Positions 9,296 through 17,592 are shown, counted from the stretch's first letter. The stretch is 64,000 nucleotides of DNA from Rhodanobacter soli (GCF_040548735.1 NZ_JBEPSD010000001.1:248001-312000); one strand, 5' to 3'. Numbers and translations: made by a program. Notes: generated by a model from the letters alone, not told the origin.

Positions 9296-10687
9296 CTAGT
9301 ACATCATCGGCACCCTGACCGTCACGGTGGCGTCGGGCGTGTCGCGGGTCACCCCGACACCGAGCGCGAAATTCATGCTGCGCTTGTCGCTGAAGCGGTA
9401 GGAGCCGCCGATCAGCAAGGTACCCAGCACGCTCTTGGCCGACCCGGGCACGGTCTTGCCGTTCTGCTTGGTGATGCCGATGAAGCTCTGGTCGTAGCCA
9501 ATGCTGATCGACGCCTTGTCGTTCAGCGCCAGGCCCATGCCGATGCTGACATCGGCAATGTCGCCCACCCGCACCGTGCCCAGCGGTTCCTTGCCGCCGA
9601 GCAGCACAGTGCGGCTGACGTTGTGGCGCGGGAAGTTGTGCAGGTAACTGAGGTTGCCGAAGAACACCACCGGGTCGGACGGGTACAACCAGGTAACGCC
9701 AGGCTGCAGCGAATAGAAACCCGAACCGGTCGGCAACTGCAGTGGCAGCCCGGTGCCGGTTGCGTTCTGCACGCAGCGGTTGACGCAATCGGTGGTGACT
9801 TCGAACGGATCCCTGCCGGTGCGCGACTTGAAGCGCAGCCAGCCCACGTAGTAAGGCCGGTCCGCGCCGCCGTCGTTGAGCTGGTAACGGGCGGTGGCCT
9901 CGATGTCGCCGATGCCGTGGCCGCTGGAGGTGAACACCTTGTCGGTGGCGCTGCCGGTGAAGATCTCGCGGCTGATCGTGTCGGTGTGGCCGTAGACATA
10001 CGGTATCCGCAGTTCCATCTCCAGCCGGTTGCTGAGTCCGTAGCGCAACGCGACCGCGCCGGTTTGCGTGGTCGTCTTGACCTGGCGCGCGTCGATCAGG
10101 CCGATCAGGATCGCCGGGATCACCGTGTAGCCGATCAGGGCGACCCGATCCGCCGACGAGTAACCGAATTGATAGGAAGGCTCCACCACCAGCTTGCCGC
10201 GCGGGGTCAGCACGCCCGGCTGGTTGAAGATCGGCGCCACGGCCGGCGGCCGCTCGTCGCGCTCCGGCGCCTGCCCAACCGTGCGGTCCGGCGTCTGCTC
10301 CGCGGGCACGGCATCGGCGGGCATGTCGCCCGCCGGCATCGGCAGCGCGCTGGCGCCCGGACCGCCCGCACGGATGTTGCCGGCCCGCTGCTGCTCGAGC
10401 GTGTCGAGTCCGACCGCTCGCCGCAGTGTGCGGTAATCCGCCTGCTGCGACGCAAGCTCGCGCTTCATGGCCTCGATCTGTGCATTCTGGGCAGCGAGCT
10501 GGTCGCGCATCGCGGCGATGCGCGCGTCCTGCTCGCGCATGCTCTGGCGGATCACCGCCGACAGTTCGGCCGAACTCGCCGGTGGCGGCGCTTCGGGCGG
10601 CGCATCCTGCGCACTGGCCACGCCGCCGAGCAGCAGCAATCCCGCGCAACCGGTCGAGCATCTGCTTCGCCATGATTTGCGGAACAT
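9296..10687 (-). CDS. FapF-like outer-membrane pore: coiled coil plus beta-barrel
   Basis: A 463-residue exported protein, last gene of the five-gene operon. A signal peptide ends near residue 26 (LLLLGGVASA, cleaved before QD). Residues about 40-95 form a heptad-like coiled coil (IRQSMREQDARIAAMRDQL and IEAMKRELASQQADY), a Pro/Ala-rich linker follows, and from about residue 175 (GKLVVEPSYQFGYSS) to the end there are alternating amphipathic strands, finishing in VTVRVPMMY as an outer-membrane barrel would. This architecture (signal, trimeric coiled coil, linker, barrel) is that of FapF, the amyloid-subunit secretion pore of Pseudomonas. The assignment is by architecture and synteny, not by recognised identity; the family is sometimes left as an uncharacterised transporter. 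GAGGAAA precedes the start at 10687. Confidence 0.65.
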   Translation of the reverse strand: MFRKSWRSRCSTGCAGLLLLGGVASAQDAPPEAPPPASSAELSAVIRQSMREQDARIAAMRDQLAAQNAQIEAMKRELASQQADYRTLRRAVGLDTLEQQRAGNIRAGGPGASALPMPAGDMPADAVPAEQTPDRTVGQAPERDERPPAVAPIFNQPGVLTPRGKLVVEPSYQFGYSSADRVALIGYTVIPAILIGLIDARQVKTTTQTGAVALRYGLSNRLEMELRIPYVYGHTDTISREIFTGSATDKVFTSSGHGIGDIEATARYQLNDGGADRPYYVGWLRFKSRTGRDPFEVTTDCVNRCVQNATGTGLPLQLPTGSGFYSLQPGVTWLYPSDPVVFFGNLSYLHNFPRHNVSRTVLLGGKEPLGTVRVGDIADVSIGMGLALNDKASISIGYDQSFIGITKQNGKTVPGSAKSVLGTLLIGGSYRFSDKRSMNFALGVGVTRDTPDATVTVRVPMMY

Positions 10688-10751
10688 CGCGTTTCCTCGC
10701 TGATCGGATGGCGTCCGAGGGTGGTGCAGGCCTGTTTGCGTCATGCCCGGG

Positions 10752-11270
10752 TCAGTGCCCGAGCGATCCGATCAGGCCGGCCTGCAGGCTTTGCTGCAGG
10801 TTCAGGCTGCGGAAGGCGACTTGGCTGTTCACCGCGGCATTGATCGTGGTCAGGCTGCGGATGTCCTGGTTGTCGAGGCTGTTCTGGATCACCGTCGCAG
10901 CCGCCACCTGGTTGAACGCAGACGTATCGACGCTGTTGCCCGCGCCGTTCTGGATCACGTTGACCGTGCCCGTGGCGGCAGCCAGGGCCGTGGCTTGGTC
11001 GGGCGTCATCCGGCCGATGTCCGGCACCTGCACGCTGCTGCTGGTGACCAGGTTGCCGTTGATGTAGACCGCGCGCTCGATGCCGAAGGACGCCAGCAAC
11101 CCGTGGCCGAAATCGAACCCGCCGCGGACCGCGTCGAGGCGATGCTCGCTCACGGCAGCCGGCCAGTGCGTCGGCGCCATCGGCGGCTCCTGCGCCTGCG
11201 CAACGCCGACCATCAGCGCCAGGCCGGCCAGCGCGCGGAAGCAGGAAAACTTGATCCGGGCAGGATTCAT
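10752..11270 (-). CDS. exported VIQN-repeat protein, FapE-position amyloid-system component
   Basis: A 172-residue protein with a signal peptide (FRALAGLALMVGVAQA, cleaved before QE), then a conserved-looking block LDAVRGGFDFGHGLLASFGI and ERAVYINGNLVTSSS, and a C-terminal half rich in Gln/Asn repeats (VNVIQNGAGNS, ATVIQNSLDNQ). The VIQN-x-x-x-N spacing recalls curlin/Fap-type amyloid repeats and is shared with the other exported proteins of the operon. The start at 11270 leaves an 8-base gap after the peptidase stop, so the genes are translationally close. The function is unknown; position between the C39 peptidase and the pore equals that of fapE. It may be a minor fibre subunit or an outer-membrane cap. 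Confidence 0.6.
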   Translation of the reverse strand: MNPARIKFSCFRALAGLALMVGVAQAQEPPMAPTHWPAAVSEHRLDAVRGGFDFGHGLLASFGIERAVYINGNLVTSSSVQVPDIGRMTPDQATALAAATGTVNVIQNGAGNSVDTSAFNQVAAATVIQNSLDNQDIRSLTTINAAVNSQVAFRSLNLQQSLQAGLIGSLGH

Positions 11271-11278
11271 GACGGCAC

Positions 11279-11986
11279 TCAGATGTCCCCCGGACCACGC
11301 TTGGGCAGCGTGATATTGCCCAGCCCGGTACGGTCGATGACGGAATGGATGGGGGCCATTGGCGCGGCGCGCCAGTCGTCGCGGCTGTTGAATATCGCCA
11401 GGGCACGCCGGTTGTGGACCACGAACACCAGGCGGTTCTTCCACGCCGCCTCGAACTGCGCGCGCGGAATCGAACGCGTGCCGCGGGCGGGATCGCCCAG
11501 CAGGACGCGGCCCGCGCGCAGGCCCTTGATCACCACGAAATGGTGGTAGCCCCTTTCGTCGATCAGCACGATCGCAGGCAGCCCTTCTTCCTGCAGCTTG
11601 TCCAGCGGCACCTGGAAACCATCGGCTTCGAAACCGTTGGCCTGCAGGAAACGCTTGATGTCGAGCAGCGAAAAACCTTCCCGGTTGATCTTTGGCTGGT
11701 TGCCGTGCGCATACATCTGCGCAAACGCCTGCTGCTCGTCCACCGGGTAGCCGTACTGGTAGGTGAGCAGGGTTGCCACGGCTGCCGAGCCGCAGCTGAA
11801 ATCGTATTTCTGGCGGATCGTGTTGCGGTAACGGATTTCCTTCAGGCTGGTCAGGTGCAGGCCATAACTGCCACCCTGCACGCCGGGCAGCGCGACCGAC
11901 GAGGCCGCCAGCGGCGCCGAAGCCAGCAGCAGCCCGACGACGAACGCCGGGGCCAGCCAGTACACATCGCGCAAGCAGCCGGTCAT
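11279..11986 (-). CDS. C39-family cysteine peptidase, FapD-like
   Basis: A 235-residue protein with an N-terminal membrane/signal segment (LAPAFVVGLLLASAPLAA) and a stand-alone peptidase C39 fold. The catalytic cysteine is C65 in YDFSCGSAAVATLLTYQYGY, the histidine H149 in RGYHHFVVIKG and the aspartate D165 in VLLGDPARGT, in the usual spacing. There is no ABC transporter domain, so it is not a bacteriocin exporter; stand-alone periplasmic C39 proteins next to a FapF-like pore are FapD, which is needed for amyloid biogenesis. Its ATG overlaps the stop of the preceding small protein (ATGA-type overlap at 11983-11986), showing translational coupling within the operon. Confidence 0.82.
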   Translation of the reverse strand: MTGCLRDVYWLAPAFVVGLLLASAPLAASSVALPGVQGGSYGLHLTSLKEIRYRNTIRQKYDFSCGSAAVATLLTYQYGYPVDEQQAFAQMYAHGNQPKINREGFSLLDIKRFLQANGFEADGFQVPLDKLQEEGLPAIVLIDERGYHHFVVIKGLRAGRVLLGDPARGTRSIPRAQFEAAWKNRLVFVVHNRRALAIFNSRDDWRAAPMAPIHSVIDRTGLGNITLPKRGPGDI

Positions 11987-12369
11987 GGCTGGAACTGCAC
12001 GTTGAGGATGGTGGCGTTCTGGATCAATACGCCGTTGCCGGTGTTCTGGATCACCATCGGCACGCCGGCGGCGCCGTTGAAAGCGCCGTTGCCGATCGCG
12101 TTCGATCCGGTCACCACATGGTCGACAGTGTTGTTCGCCACCGTGCCGTTCAAGATGATGGTTTCGCTGACCTCGTTGCCGCCACTGGACATCGCCAGAG
12201 TCCTGCTGTCCGCGCTGCGGCCCCATCCATCGAGCCAGGCAGGCTGGGCGGAAGGCGCCGCCGCGGTGGTTACCGGAACCCGGGTGCCCGGCTGTGTCGC
12301 CGCCGCACTCCACGTCAACGCGCCAAGTAGCAACATCGTGGCCCACGACATGGGATTGACTGTTCGCAT
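11983..12369 (-). CDS. small exported VIQN-repeat protein, putative amyloid subunit or nucleator
   Basis: A 128-residue protein with an N-terminal export signal (MSWATMLLLGALTWSAAA) and a mature part that ends in two tandem strand-like repeats, VPMVIQNTGNG and VLIQNATILNVQFQP. The middle is rich in Asn, Gly, Thr and Val (ILNGTVANNTVDHVVTGSNA), as in beta-solenoid or amyloid subunits. The start at 12369 is supported by AGGAGAA at a good distance. It overlaps the C39 peptidase gene start. It occupies the FapB/FapC position. No enzymatic motif is present. I do not recognise a named family; the assignment as an amyloid-like substrate is inference from composition, export signal and neighbours. 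Confidence 0.62.
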   Translation of the reverse strand: MRTVNPMSWATMLLLGALTWSAAATQPGTRVPVTTAAAPSAQPAWLDGWGRSADSRTLAMSSGGNEVSETIILNGTVANNTVDHVVTGSNAIGNGAFNGAAGVPMVIQNTGNGVLIQNATILNVQFQP

Positions 12370-12499
12370 GGTGCTTCTCCTGTCTCCATGACGGCCGCGT
12401 ACGACGGGGCATCCGCGAACGCCGACCGCATTGGCACCCGAAACGCTCTGCTCGGGAAGCACGGTGGAGCGCCAGGCGCCCCACCGCGCAAGGCTTCGG

Positions 12500-13459
12500 T
12501 CATGGACCAATGTTGAGGTTGGCCTGGACGTTCACGCTCTGCTGGACCAGCGAACCGACGCCGCTGTTCTGCGCCATGACCGTGACGCCTGCCGCCGCCG
12601 CGGCTGCGCCGTCCATGTGGTTGGACATGTCGAATGTGCCGGCATCCACCATATTCGAACCGCCCGCACCACCGGTTCCACCGGCACCGGCGAGGCCTTC
12701 ACCACCGGTCGCGGACGCACCGCTTCCGCCGGCTCCGCCCATGCCACCGGTGCTGTCCGCCGCACCGCTGCTGCCACCGGTCGAGGTCGCCGCGCCGCTG
12801 CTTGCGGTCGCCGCACCACCGGTGCCCGCTCCGCCGGCCCAGGTGCCATTGCCGCCAGTCGCCGTTCCTCCGGTACTGGACGCCCCGCGCGAGCGGGCCC
12901 GTGCATTGGCGTAGTTGTCGCCATTCGAGTCGCCGCCTTCCGCGCCACTGAGTGCGCCGACATAGCCGCTGTCGGCACCCGAGCCGCCGGCATAACCGCT
13001 GCGCGAGCGGGCGTTCCCGCCATCACCGCCCGAGCCACCGCGGCCGCCAGAGGCCCAGCCGCCAGAGCCGTCGCCGCCAGAGCCACCCCTGCCGCCATTG
13101 GCGTTGCCGGTATTCCGCGCGACGTTGCCGATGTCATGCGCGCGGATGTCGGTCACCACACCGTCGAGGCGACTGATCGCGATCGCCTTGTTGGTGTTGA
13201 ACGAGGACGCTATCGACGAACTCGCCGTGCCGCCGTTGTTGGCGGCTGAGCTGCCCTGTCCATTGGCGTAGGAATCACCGTTGTTGTTGCGCTGACGCGA
13301 ATGGGTGGAACTGTCGGTCGAACTGTCGTTGGTCTGGGTGGCTGTGGAGTTCCGTTGCGCAGTCGCTCCGGCCCCGCCGGTCTGGGTGTCGTCGGCCAGA
13401 GCGGGAAGCGTGAATCCCAAGCCAATGCATATCGCTGTCATTAAAAGAGTCTTTCGCAT
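12500..13459 (-). CDS. exported Gly/Ser/Ala-rich repeat protein, candidate major fibre subunit
   Basis: A 319-residue protein, first gene of the operon. The signal peptide is clear (TAICIGLGFTLPALA, cleaved before DD). The mature protein has an Asn/Ser/Thr/Gln-rich N-terminal third (TATQTNDSSTDSSTHSRQRN), a short ordered-looking block (AIAISRLDGVVTDIRAHDIG), a roughly 160-residue glycine-rich low-complexity region with the repeated unit GGRGGSGGDG, and a C-terminal VTVMAQNSGVGSLVQQSVN tail resembling the VIQN repeats of its neighbours. Such composition suits an extracellular structural protein. GGGAG precedes the start at 13459. A collagen-like or PE_PGRS-like surface protein is the alternative reading; neither explains the shared C-terminal motif or the peptidase/pore context. 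Confidence 0.62.
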   Translation of the reverse strand: MRKTLLMTAICIGLGFTLPALADDTQTGGAGATAQRNSTATQTNDSSTDSSTHSRQRNNNGDSYANGQGSSAANNGGTASSSIASSFNTNKAIAISRLDGVVTDIRAHDIGNVARNTGNANGGRGGSGGDGSGGWASGGRGGSGGDGGNARSRSGYAGGSGADSGYVGALSGAEGGDSNGDNYANARARSRGASSTGGTATGGNGTWAGGAGTGGAATASSGAATSTGGSSGAADSTGGMGGAGGSGASATGGEGLAGAGGTGGAGGSNMVDAGTFDMSNHMDGAAAAAAGVTVMAQNSGVGSLVQQSVNVQANLNIGP

Positions 13460-13844
13460 GTTTGTTCTCCCGAACGATGCGGTGACCCCCTGTTTTTGCT
13501 CGCTTTGCAGCAAACACCTCAAGGCAATTTTTGAGCCAGCGGGTGAATTTCATCCGAACTGGCATGATTCCACGGAAAATCAGTCCACTGGCCGACAAAC
13601 CTGCCAGTGAACTGCAACTTGGTTCATACCATGACACGGCAACCCGATTCGCCCCTGCAACAGCCGTTGCCGCCGTCGGACCGGTAAACCGCACTGCAGC
13701 ACGGTTAGCTACATGAACGGATGGGAAACAAGGTGCTTACACCTGTAACAGGAGTGATACAGCGGGAAGCCCTTCGCGCACCGGGGTCGAAACGGACCGT
13801 TCCACGAGTCAGTTTCGGTTCAAGCAATCTTCACCTCGCTGACA
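13460..13844. other. 385-bp leader/promoter region of the amyloid-like operon
   Basis: The region is less GC-rich than the flanking genes and contains no credible ORF. It must carry the promoter of the minus-strand operon starting at 13459. A short inverted repeat TTTGCT/AGCAAA (13495-13500 and 13509-13514) lies 36 bases before the first start codon and could be a leader hairpin or operator. I could not identify a convincing sigma-70, sigma-54 or FlhDC/FleQ-type site by eye. Confidence 0.4.
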
Positions 13845-13870
13845 CGAAAAGGGAGCCTCGCGGCTCCCTT
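13845..13870 (-). terminator. rho-independent terminator downstream of prpC
   Basis: Stem GGGAGCC/GGCTCCC (13851-13857 with 13862-13868) with a tetranucleotide loop; on the minus strand it is followed by TTTTCG. It ends the prpB-prpC transcript. Confidence 0.8.
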
Positions 13871-13892
13871 CCGTATCGGAAAAAACGTCTGC

Positions 13893-15038
13893 CTAGCGCT
13901 TGTCGATCGGCACGTAGGCCTGATCTTCCGGGCCGGTGTAGTTCGCGCTGGGGCGAATGATCTTGCCGTCCTCGCGCTGCTCGATCACGTGCGCGCTCCA
14001 GCCGGAGGTGCGCGCAATCACGAACAGCGGCGTGAACATTGCGGTGGGCACACCCATCATGTGGTACGCGCTGGCCGAGTACCAGTCGAGATTCGGGAAC
14101 ATCTTCTTGACCTCGCCCATCACCTTCTCGATCCGTTCGGACACGTCGAACAGGGTCGGGTTGCCGCCGTCGGTGCACAGCTTGCGCGAGATTTCCTTGA
14201 TGATCTCGTTACGCGGGTCGGACACGGTGTAAACCGGGTGGCCGAAGCCGATGATGATTTCCTTGCGCTCGACCCGGGCACGGATGTCGGCTTCCGCGTC
14301 GTTCGCGCTGCGGTAGCGCGCGATGATCTCCATCGCCACCTCGTTCGCGCCGCCGTGCTTCGGGCCGCGCAGCGCGCCGATGGCGCCGGTGATCGCCGAG
14401 TAGATGTCCGAACCGGTGCCGGCGATGACGCGGGCGGCGAAGGTCGAGGCATTGAACTCGTGCTCGGCGTACAGCACCAGCGACTTGTCCAGCGCCTGCG
14501 CGTGCAGGTCGCTCGGCTTTTTGCCATGCAGCAGGTGCAGGAAGTGCGCGGCGATCGAGTCGTCGTCGGTCTGCGTCTCGATGCGCTTGCCGTTGTGGCT
14601 GAAGTGGTACCAGTACAGCAGCATCGAGCCGAAGCTGGCCATCAGGCGGTCGGCGATGTCGCGCGCGCCGGTGACGTTGTGGTCGTCCTTCTCCGGCAGC
14701 ACGGTGCCCAGCACCGAGCAGCCGGTACGCAGCACGTCCATGGGATGGGTGGCGGCCGGCAGCAGCTCCATCGCGGCCTTGACCGGCGCCGGAAGGCCGC
14801 GCAGGCGCTTCAGCCGCGCACGGTAGTTGTTCAGCTCGGTCCAGTTCGGCAGCACGCCATGCACCAGCAGGTAGGCCACCTCCTCGAAACAGCCCTTGGC
14901 GGCCAGGTCGTGGATGTCGTAACCGCGGTAATGCAGGTCGTTGCCGCTGCGGCCGACCGTGCACAGCGCGGTATTGCCCGCGGCCACGCCGGACAGGGCG
15001 ACGGATTTCTTGGCCTTGGGAAGGACTTGCTCGCTCAT
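13893..15038 (-). CDS. prpC: 2-methylcitrate synthase
   Basis: A 381-residue citrate-synthase-family enzyme condensing propionyl-CoA with oxaloacetate to 2-methylcitrate. Diagnostic PrpC segments are [39 protein letters not shown], the catalytic [11 protein letters not shown] and [12 protein letters not shown] regions, and the C-terminal [15 protein letters not shown] ending, all closer to PrpC than to the longer GltA. The length (about 380) also fits PrpC. The start at 15038 is chosen because GGAG lies 8 bases upstream and the additional 16 upstream codons are not family-like. It lies downstream of prpB with a 79-base gap containing a REP-like hairpin, and ends at its own terminator. Confidence 0.93.
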   Translation of the reverse strand: MSEQVLPKAKKSVALSGVAAGNTALCTVGRSGNDLHYRGYDIHDLAAKGCFEEVAYLLVHGVLPNWTELNNYRARLKRLRGLPAPVKAAMELLPAATHPMDVLRTGCSVLGTVLPEKDDHNVTGARDIADRLMASFGSMLLYWYHFSHNGKRIETQTDDDSIAAHFLHLLHGKKPSDLHAQALDKSLVLYAEHEFNASTFAARVIAGTGSDIYSAITGAIGALRGPKHGGANEVAMEIIARYRSANDAEADIRARVERKEIIIGFGHPVYTVSDPRNEIIKEISRKLCTDGGNPTLFDVSERIEKVMGEVKKMFPNLDWYSASAYHMMGVPTAMFTPLFVIARTSGWSAHVIEQREDGKIIRPSANYTGPEDQAYVPIDKR

Positions 15039-15074
15039 CGGAAATCTCCAGGGTGCAGGTTTTTCTTTCTTGGT

Positions 15075-15096
15075 AGGAGCCCGCAAGCGGGCTCCT
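15075..15096. repeat. REP-like palindrome (TAGGAGC type) between prpB and prpC
   Basis: A perfect 10-bp inverted repeat, AGGAGCCCGC/GCGGGCTCCT, with an AA spacer, preceded by GGT. GTAGGAGC-headed palindromes are dispersed repeats in many Xanthomonadales genomes. Its position inside the prpBC transcript suggests an mRNA-stability or processing role. Confidence 0.6.
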
Positions 15097-15117
15097 TCAC
15101 GATGACAAGGCGGGTGG

Positions 15118-16002
15118 TCAGCTTTGCTTCGAGAACAGCATGTCGAGCTTGTCCTCGTAGGCGTGGTAGCCGAGGAAGTCGTACAACTCCTCGCGCGTCT
15201 GCAAGGTGTCGATGATGTTCTTCTGCGTGCCTTCGCGGCGCACGGTCTCGTAGAAATGGAGCGCGGCCTTGTTCATCGCGCGATAGGCGCCGCAGCAGTA
15301 CAGCGCGATGTCCACGCCGGCTTCGCGCAATTCGTCGGTGGTGAAGAACGGGGTGGAGCCGAATTCGGTAAGGTTGGCCAGGACCGGCACCTTCACCGCG
15401 GCCTTGAACTTGCGGTAATCGTCCAGCGTCTTCATCGCCTCGGGGAAGATCATGTCGGCGCCTGCCTCGACATAGGCGCAGGCGCGCTCGATCGCCGAGT
15501 CGACCCCCTCGACGGCAGCCGCGTCGGTGCGCGCCATGATCACGAAGCCCGGATCGGTGCGTGCATCCACCGCCGTCTTGACCCGATCGACCATCTCCTC
15601 CTTCGGCACCACTTCCTTGCCCGGACGATGGCCGCAGCGCTTCTGGCCGACCTGGTCCTCCATGTGCACCGCAGCCACGCCGACGCCGATGAAGGAGCGG
15701 ATCGTGCGTGCGATGTTGAATGCCCCGCCCCAGCCGGTGTCGATGTCGACCAGCAGCGGCAGTCCGGTGGCGTCCACGATGCGGCGCGCGTCGGTGAGCA
15801 CGTCTTCCATCGTGCTGATGCCCAGGTCCGGCACGCCCAGCGAATTGGCGGCGACACCGCCGCCGGACAGGTACAGCGCCTTGTAGCCGACGCGTTTGGC
15901 CATCAGGCCGGCGTAGGCGGTGATTGCGCCCATGATCTGCAACGGCTGTTCGGCGGCAAGTTCCGCGCGGAAACGTGCGCCCGGGGATGCTGGCTGTGTC
16001 AT
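15118..16002 (-). CDS. prpB: 2-methylisocitrate lyase
   Basis: A 294-residue enzyme of the isocitrate lyase/PEP mutase superfamily that cleaves 2-methylisocitrate to pyruvate and succinate, the last step of the methylcitrate cycle. It shows the active-site motif KRCGH with catalytic C123, the metal-binding [15 protein letters not shown] segment and the HMEDQVGQ motif. The length equals that of E. coli PrpB (296). It is the first gene of a prpB-prpC minus-strand pair. No PrpR-type regulator is adjacent. Confidence 0.95.
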   Translation of the reverse strand: MTQPASPGARFRAELAAEQPLQIMGAITAYAGLMAKRVGYKALYLSGGGVAANSLGVPDLGISTMEDVLTDARRIVDATGLPLLVDIDTGWGGAFNIARTIRSFIGVGVAAVHMEDQVGQKRCGHRPGKEVVPKEEMVDRVKTAVDARTDPGFVIMARTDAAAVEGVDSAIERACAYVEAGADMIFPEAMKTLDDYRKFKAAVKVPVLANLTEFGSTPFFTTDELREAGVDIALYCCGAYRAMNKAALHFYETVRREGTQKNIIDTLQTREELYDFLGYHAYEDKLDMLFSKQS

Positions 16003-16165
16003 GTCGACTCCGTCAAAGCGCCTATTTTAGCCTACGGCGGCTTGTTGCCGGGATTGGACCTTTCGGCACCTCCGCCGCGGTCGCAAAAGCACGGTCCGGC
16101 CGGGCCCGCCGCAGCTCGAAAATTCCTGCGTGACGAATCCGCCGTGGCCCCGTACATTCAACCGA

Positions 16166-17479
16166 ATGAGCACATCGACTCCTCTCGCAAAACGCATCCT
16201 CTGGGGCCTCGTGATCGGCGTGGTCGCTGCCGTGGCCACGCTGGGCATCGGCCAGTGGCATCCGCCCACGCTGGCGCTGATGCAAAAGATCTCCGCCGCG
16301 GTGTTCGATCCGTTCGGGCAGATCTTCCTGCGCATGCTGTTCTTCGTGGTGATCCCGCTGGTGTTCACTTCGCTGGCCTCCGGCGTGGCCCAGCTCGGCC
16401 GACTGGATCGACTCGGTCCGTTGGCCGGGCGGACCTTCCTGCTGTTCTTCCTCAACATGGGCATCGCCGTGGCGATCGGCCTGGTGATGATGAACACGGT
16501 GCAGCCGGGTCACCACCTGGACGAACAGGCGCGCACGCAGCTGATGCAGGAATACGGCAGCAGCGCGCAGCAGTCGATCGACAAGAAGGCGGCCCAGCCC
16601 AGCATGAGCTTCGGCACGCTGGTGGAGATGTTCATGCCGCGCAACCTGGTCGGCGCCGTGGCCGGCCCTAGCCGCGACACGCTGGGCGACGTGCTGCCGT
16701 TGATCCTGTTCGCGATCCTGGTCGGTGCCGCCGCCACCCAGTTGCGCGAGAAGGAGCGCAAGCGGGTGCAAATGGCGCTGGACACGATCACCGACCTGAT
16801 GACGAAGATCGTCGGCTTCGCGCTGGAACTGGCTCCCTATGCGGTACCGGCGATGATCTACAGCGTGATCGTCAAGGTCGGCGTGGATGTGCTGCTGGCG
16901 TTGTCGGTGTTCGTGGTCGGCTGCGCCGTGGCGTTGGCGCTGCACCTGTTCGGCACCATGTCGTTGTGGCTGCGCTTTCTCGCCGGGCGCTCGCCGCTGG
17001 CCTATTTCCGGCAGATCCGGCCGCTGCTGATCACCGCGTTCTCGACCAGTTCCAGCAACGCCTGCCTGCCCGCCTCGCTGGCGGTGGCGCATGACGAATT
17101 GAAGCTCGCTCCCAGCACGGCCGGCTTCGTGCTGCCGCTGGGCGCGACCATGAACATGAGCGGCACCGCCCTGTTCGAAGGCTGCGTGGTGCTGTTCGTG
17201 GCGCAGGCGTTCGGCGTGGAACTCACCCTGAGCCACCAGGCCATCCTGATGCTGTTGTCGGTGCTCAGCGCGGTCGCAGTCGCCGGCATACCGGGTGGCT
17301 CGCTGCCGATGATTGCCGGCCTGCTGGCGACGTTCGGCATTCCGCCGGAAGGCATCGGCATCATCATCGGCGTCGACCGCATCCTCGACATGATGCGCAC
17401 CACGGTGAACGTGGGCAGCGACATCATCACCGCCACGGTGGTCGACTACCAGTTGCGCGACCGCCTCGCGGCTCCGTAG
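16166..17479 (+). CDS. dicarboxylate/amino-acid:cation symporter (DAACS family)
   Basis: A 437-residue inner-membrane transporter with eight TM helices and two re-entrant hairpins in the GltP/DctA fold. The HP1 serine-rich motif reads TAFSTSSSNACLPAS, TM7 carries NMSGTALFEG and TM8 carries GVDRILDMMRTTVNVGSD, matching substrate and Na+/H+ binding regions. The usual TM7 motif is NMDGT; here Ser replaces Asp, and HP1 has SSSNAC instead of SSSSAA, so substrate or coupling ion may differ from glutamate/C4-dicarboxylate transporters. The start at 16166 is preferred; an in-frame start at 16130 is possible and neither has a strong ribosome site. It is divergent from prpB. Confidence 0.87.
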   Translation: MSTSTPLAKRILWGLVIGVVAAVATLGIGQWHPPTLALMQKISAAVFDPFGQIFLRMLFFVVIPLVFTSLASGVAQLGRLDRLGPLAGRTFLLFFLNMGIAVAIGLVMMNTVQPGHHLDEQARTQLMQEYGSSAQQSIDKKAAQPSMSFGTLVEMFMPRNLVGAVAGPSRDTLGDVLPLILFAILVGAAATQLREKERKRVQMALDTITDLMTKIVGFALELAPYAVPAMIYSVIVKVGVDVLLALSVFVVGCAVALALHLFGTMSLWLRFLAGRSPLAYFRQIRPLLITAFSTSSSNACLPASLAVAHDELKLAPSTAGFVLPLGATMNMSGTALFEGCVVLFVAQAFGVELTLSHQAILMLLSVLSAVAVAGIPGGSLPMIAGLLATFGIPPEGIGIIIGVDRILDMMRTTVNVGSDIITATVVDYQLRDRLAAP

Positions 17480-17555
17480 CTCCCCGCACCGACGCGGCCG
17501 ATCGGCGGGGGCTTGAAGCTGCCCCGCCCGACCTCACATGTTGGACTATCACATG

Positions 17556-17592
17556 ATAGTTGCAGCCAATCGAACCGATGCCAACAATCAAT
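17556..17592 (+). promoter_or_regulatory. candidate OxyR operator upstream of ahpC
   Basis: Four tetramers with exact 7-base spacing, ATAG-N7-CAAT-N7-ATGC-N7-CAAT, match the 37-bp OxyR layout ATAG-N7-CTAT-N7-ATAG-N7-CTAT at 12 of 16 core positions. It ends next to a plausible -35 (TTAGAT) and -10 (TAACAT) for ahpC, the position expected of an activator. An overlapping inverted repeat ACTATC-N4-GATAGT (17545-17560) adds dyad symmetry. ahpC is a classical OxyR target. Confidence 0.45.

Noticed and set aside
11279-11986. Bacteriocin-processing C39 system
   Set aside because: There is no ABC transporter fused or adjacent, no double-glycine leader peptide among the neighbours, and the order matches fapD-E-F instead.
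12500-13459. PE_PGRS-like or collagen-like protein
   Set aside because: Glycine runs are of GGxGG type without Gly-X-Y periodicity, and signal peptide, tail motif and operon context point to an amyloid-type export substrate.
13600-13650. Sigma-54-like GG/GC elements upstream of the amyloid-like operon
   Set aside because: The minus-strand GG...GC pair near 13617-13640 has the wrong spacing (13 instead of 10 bases between the dinucleotides) and poor flanking matches.
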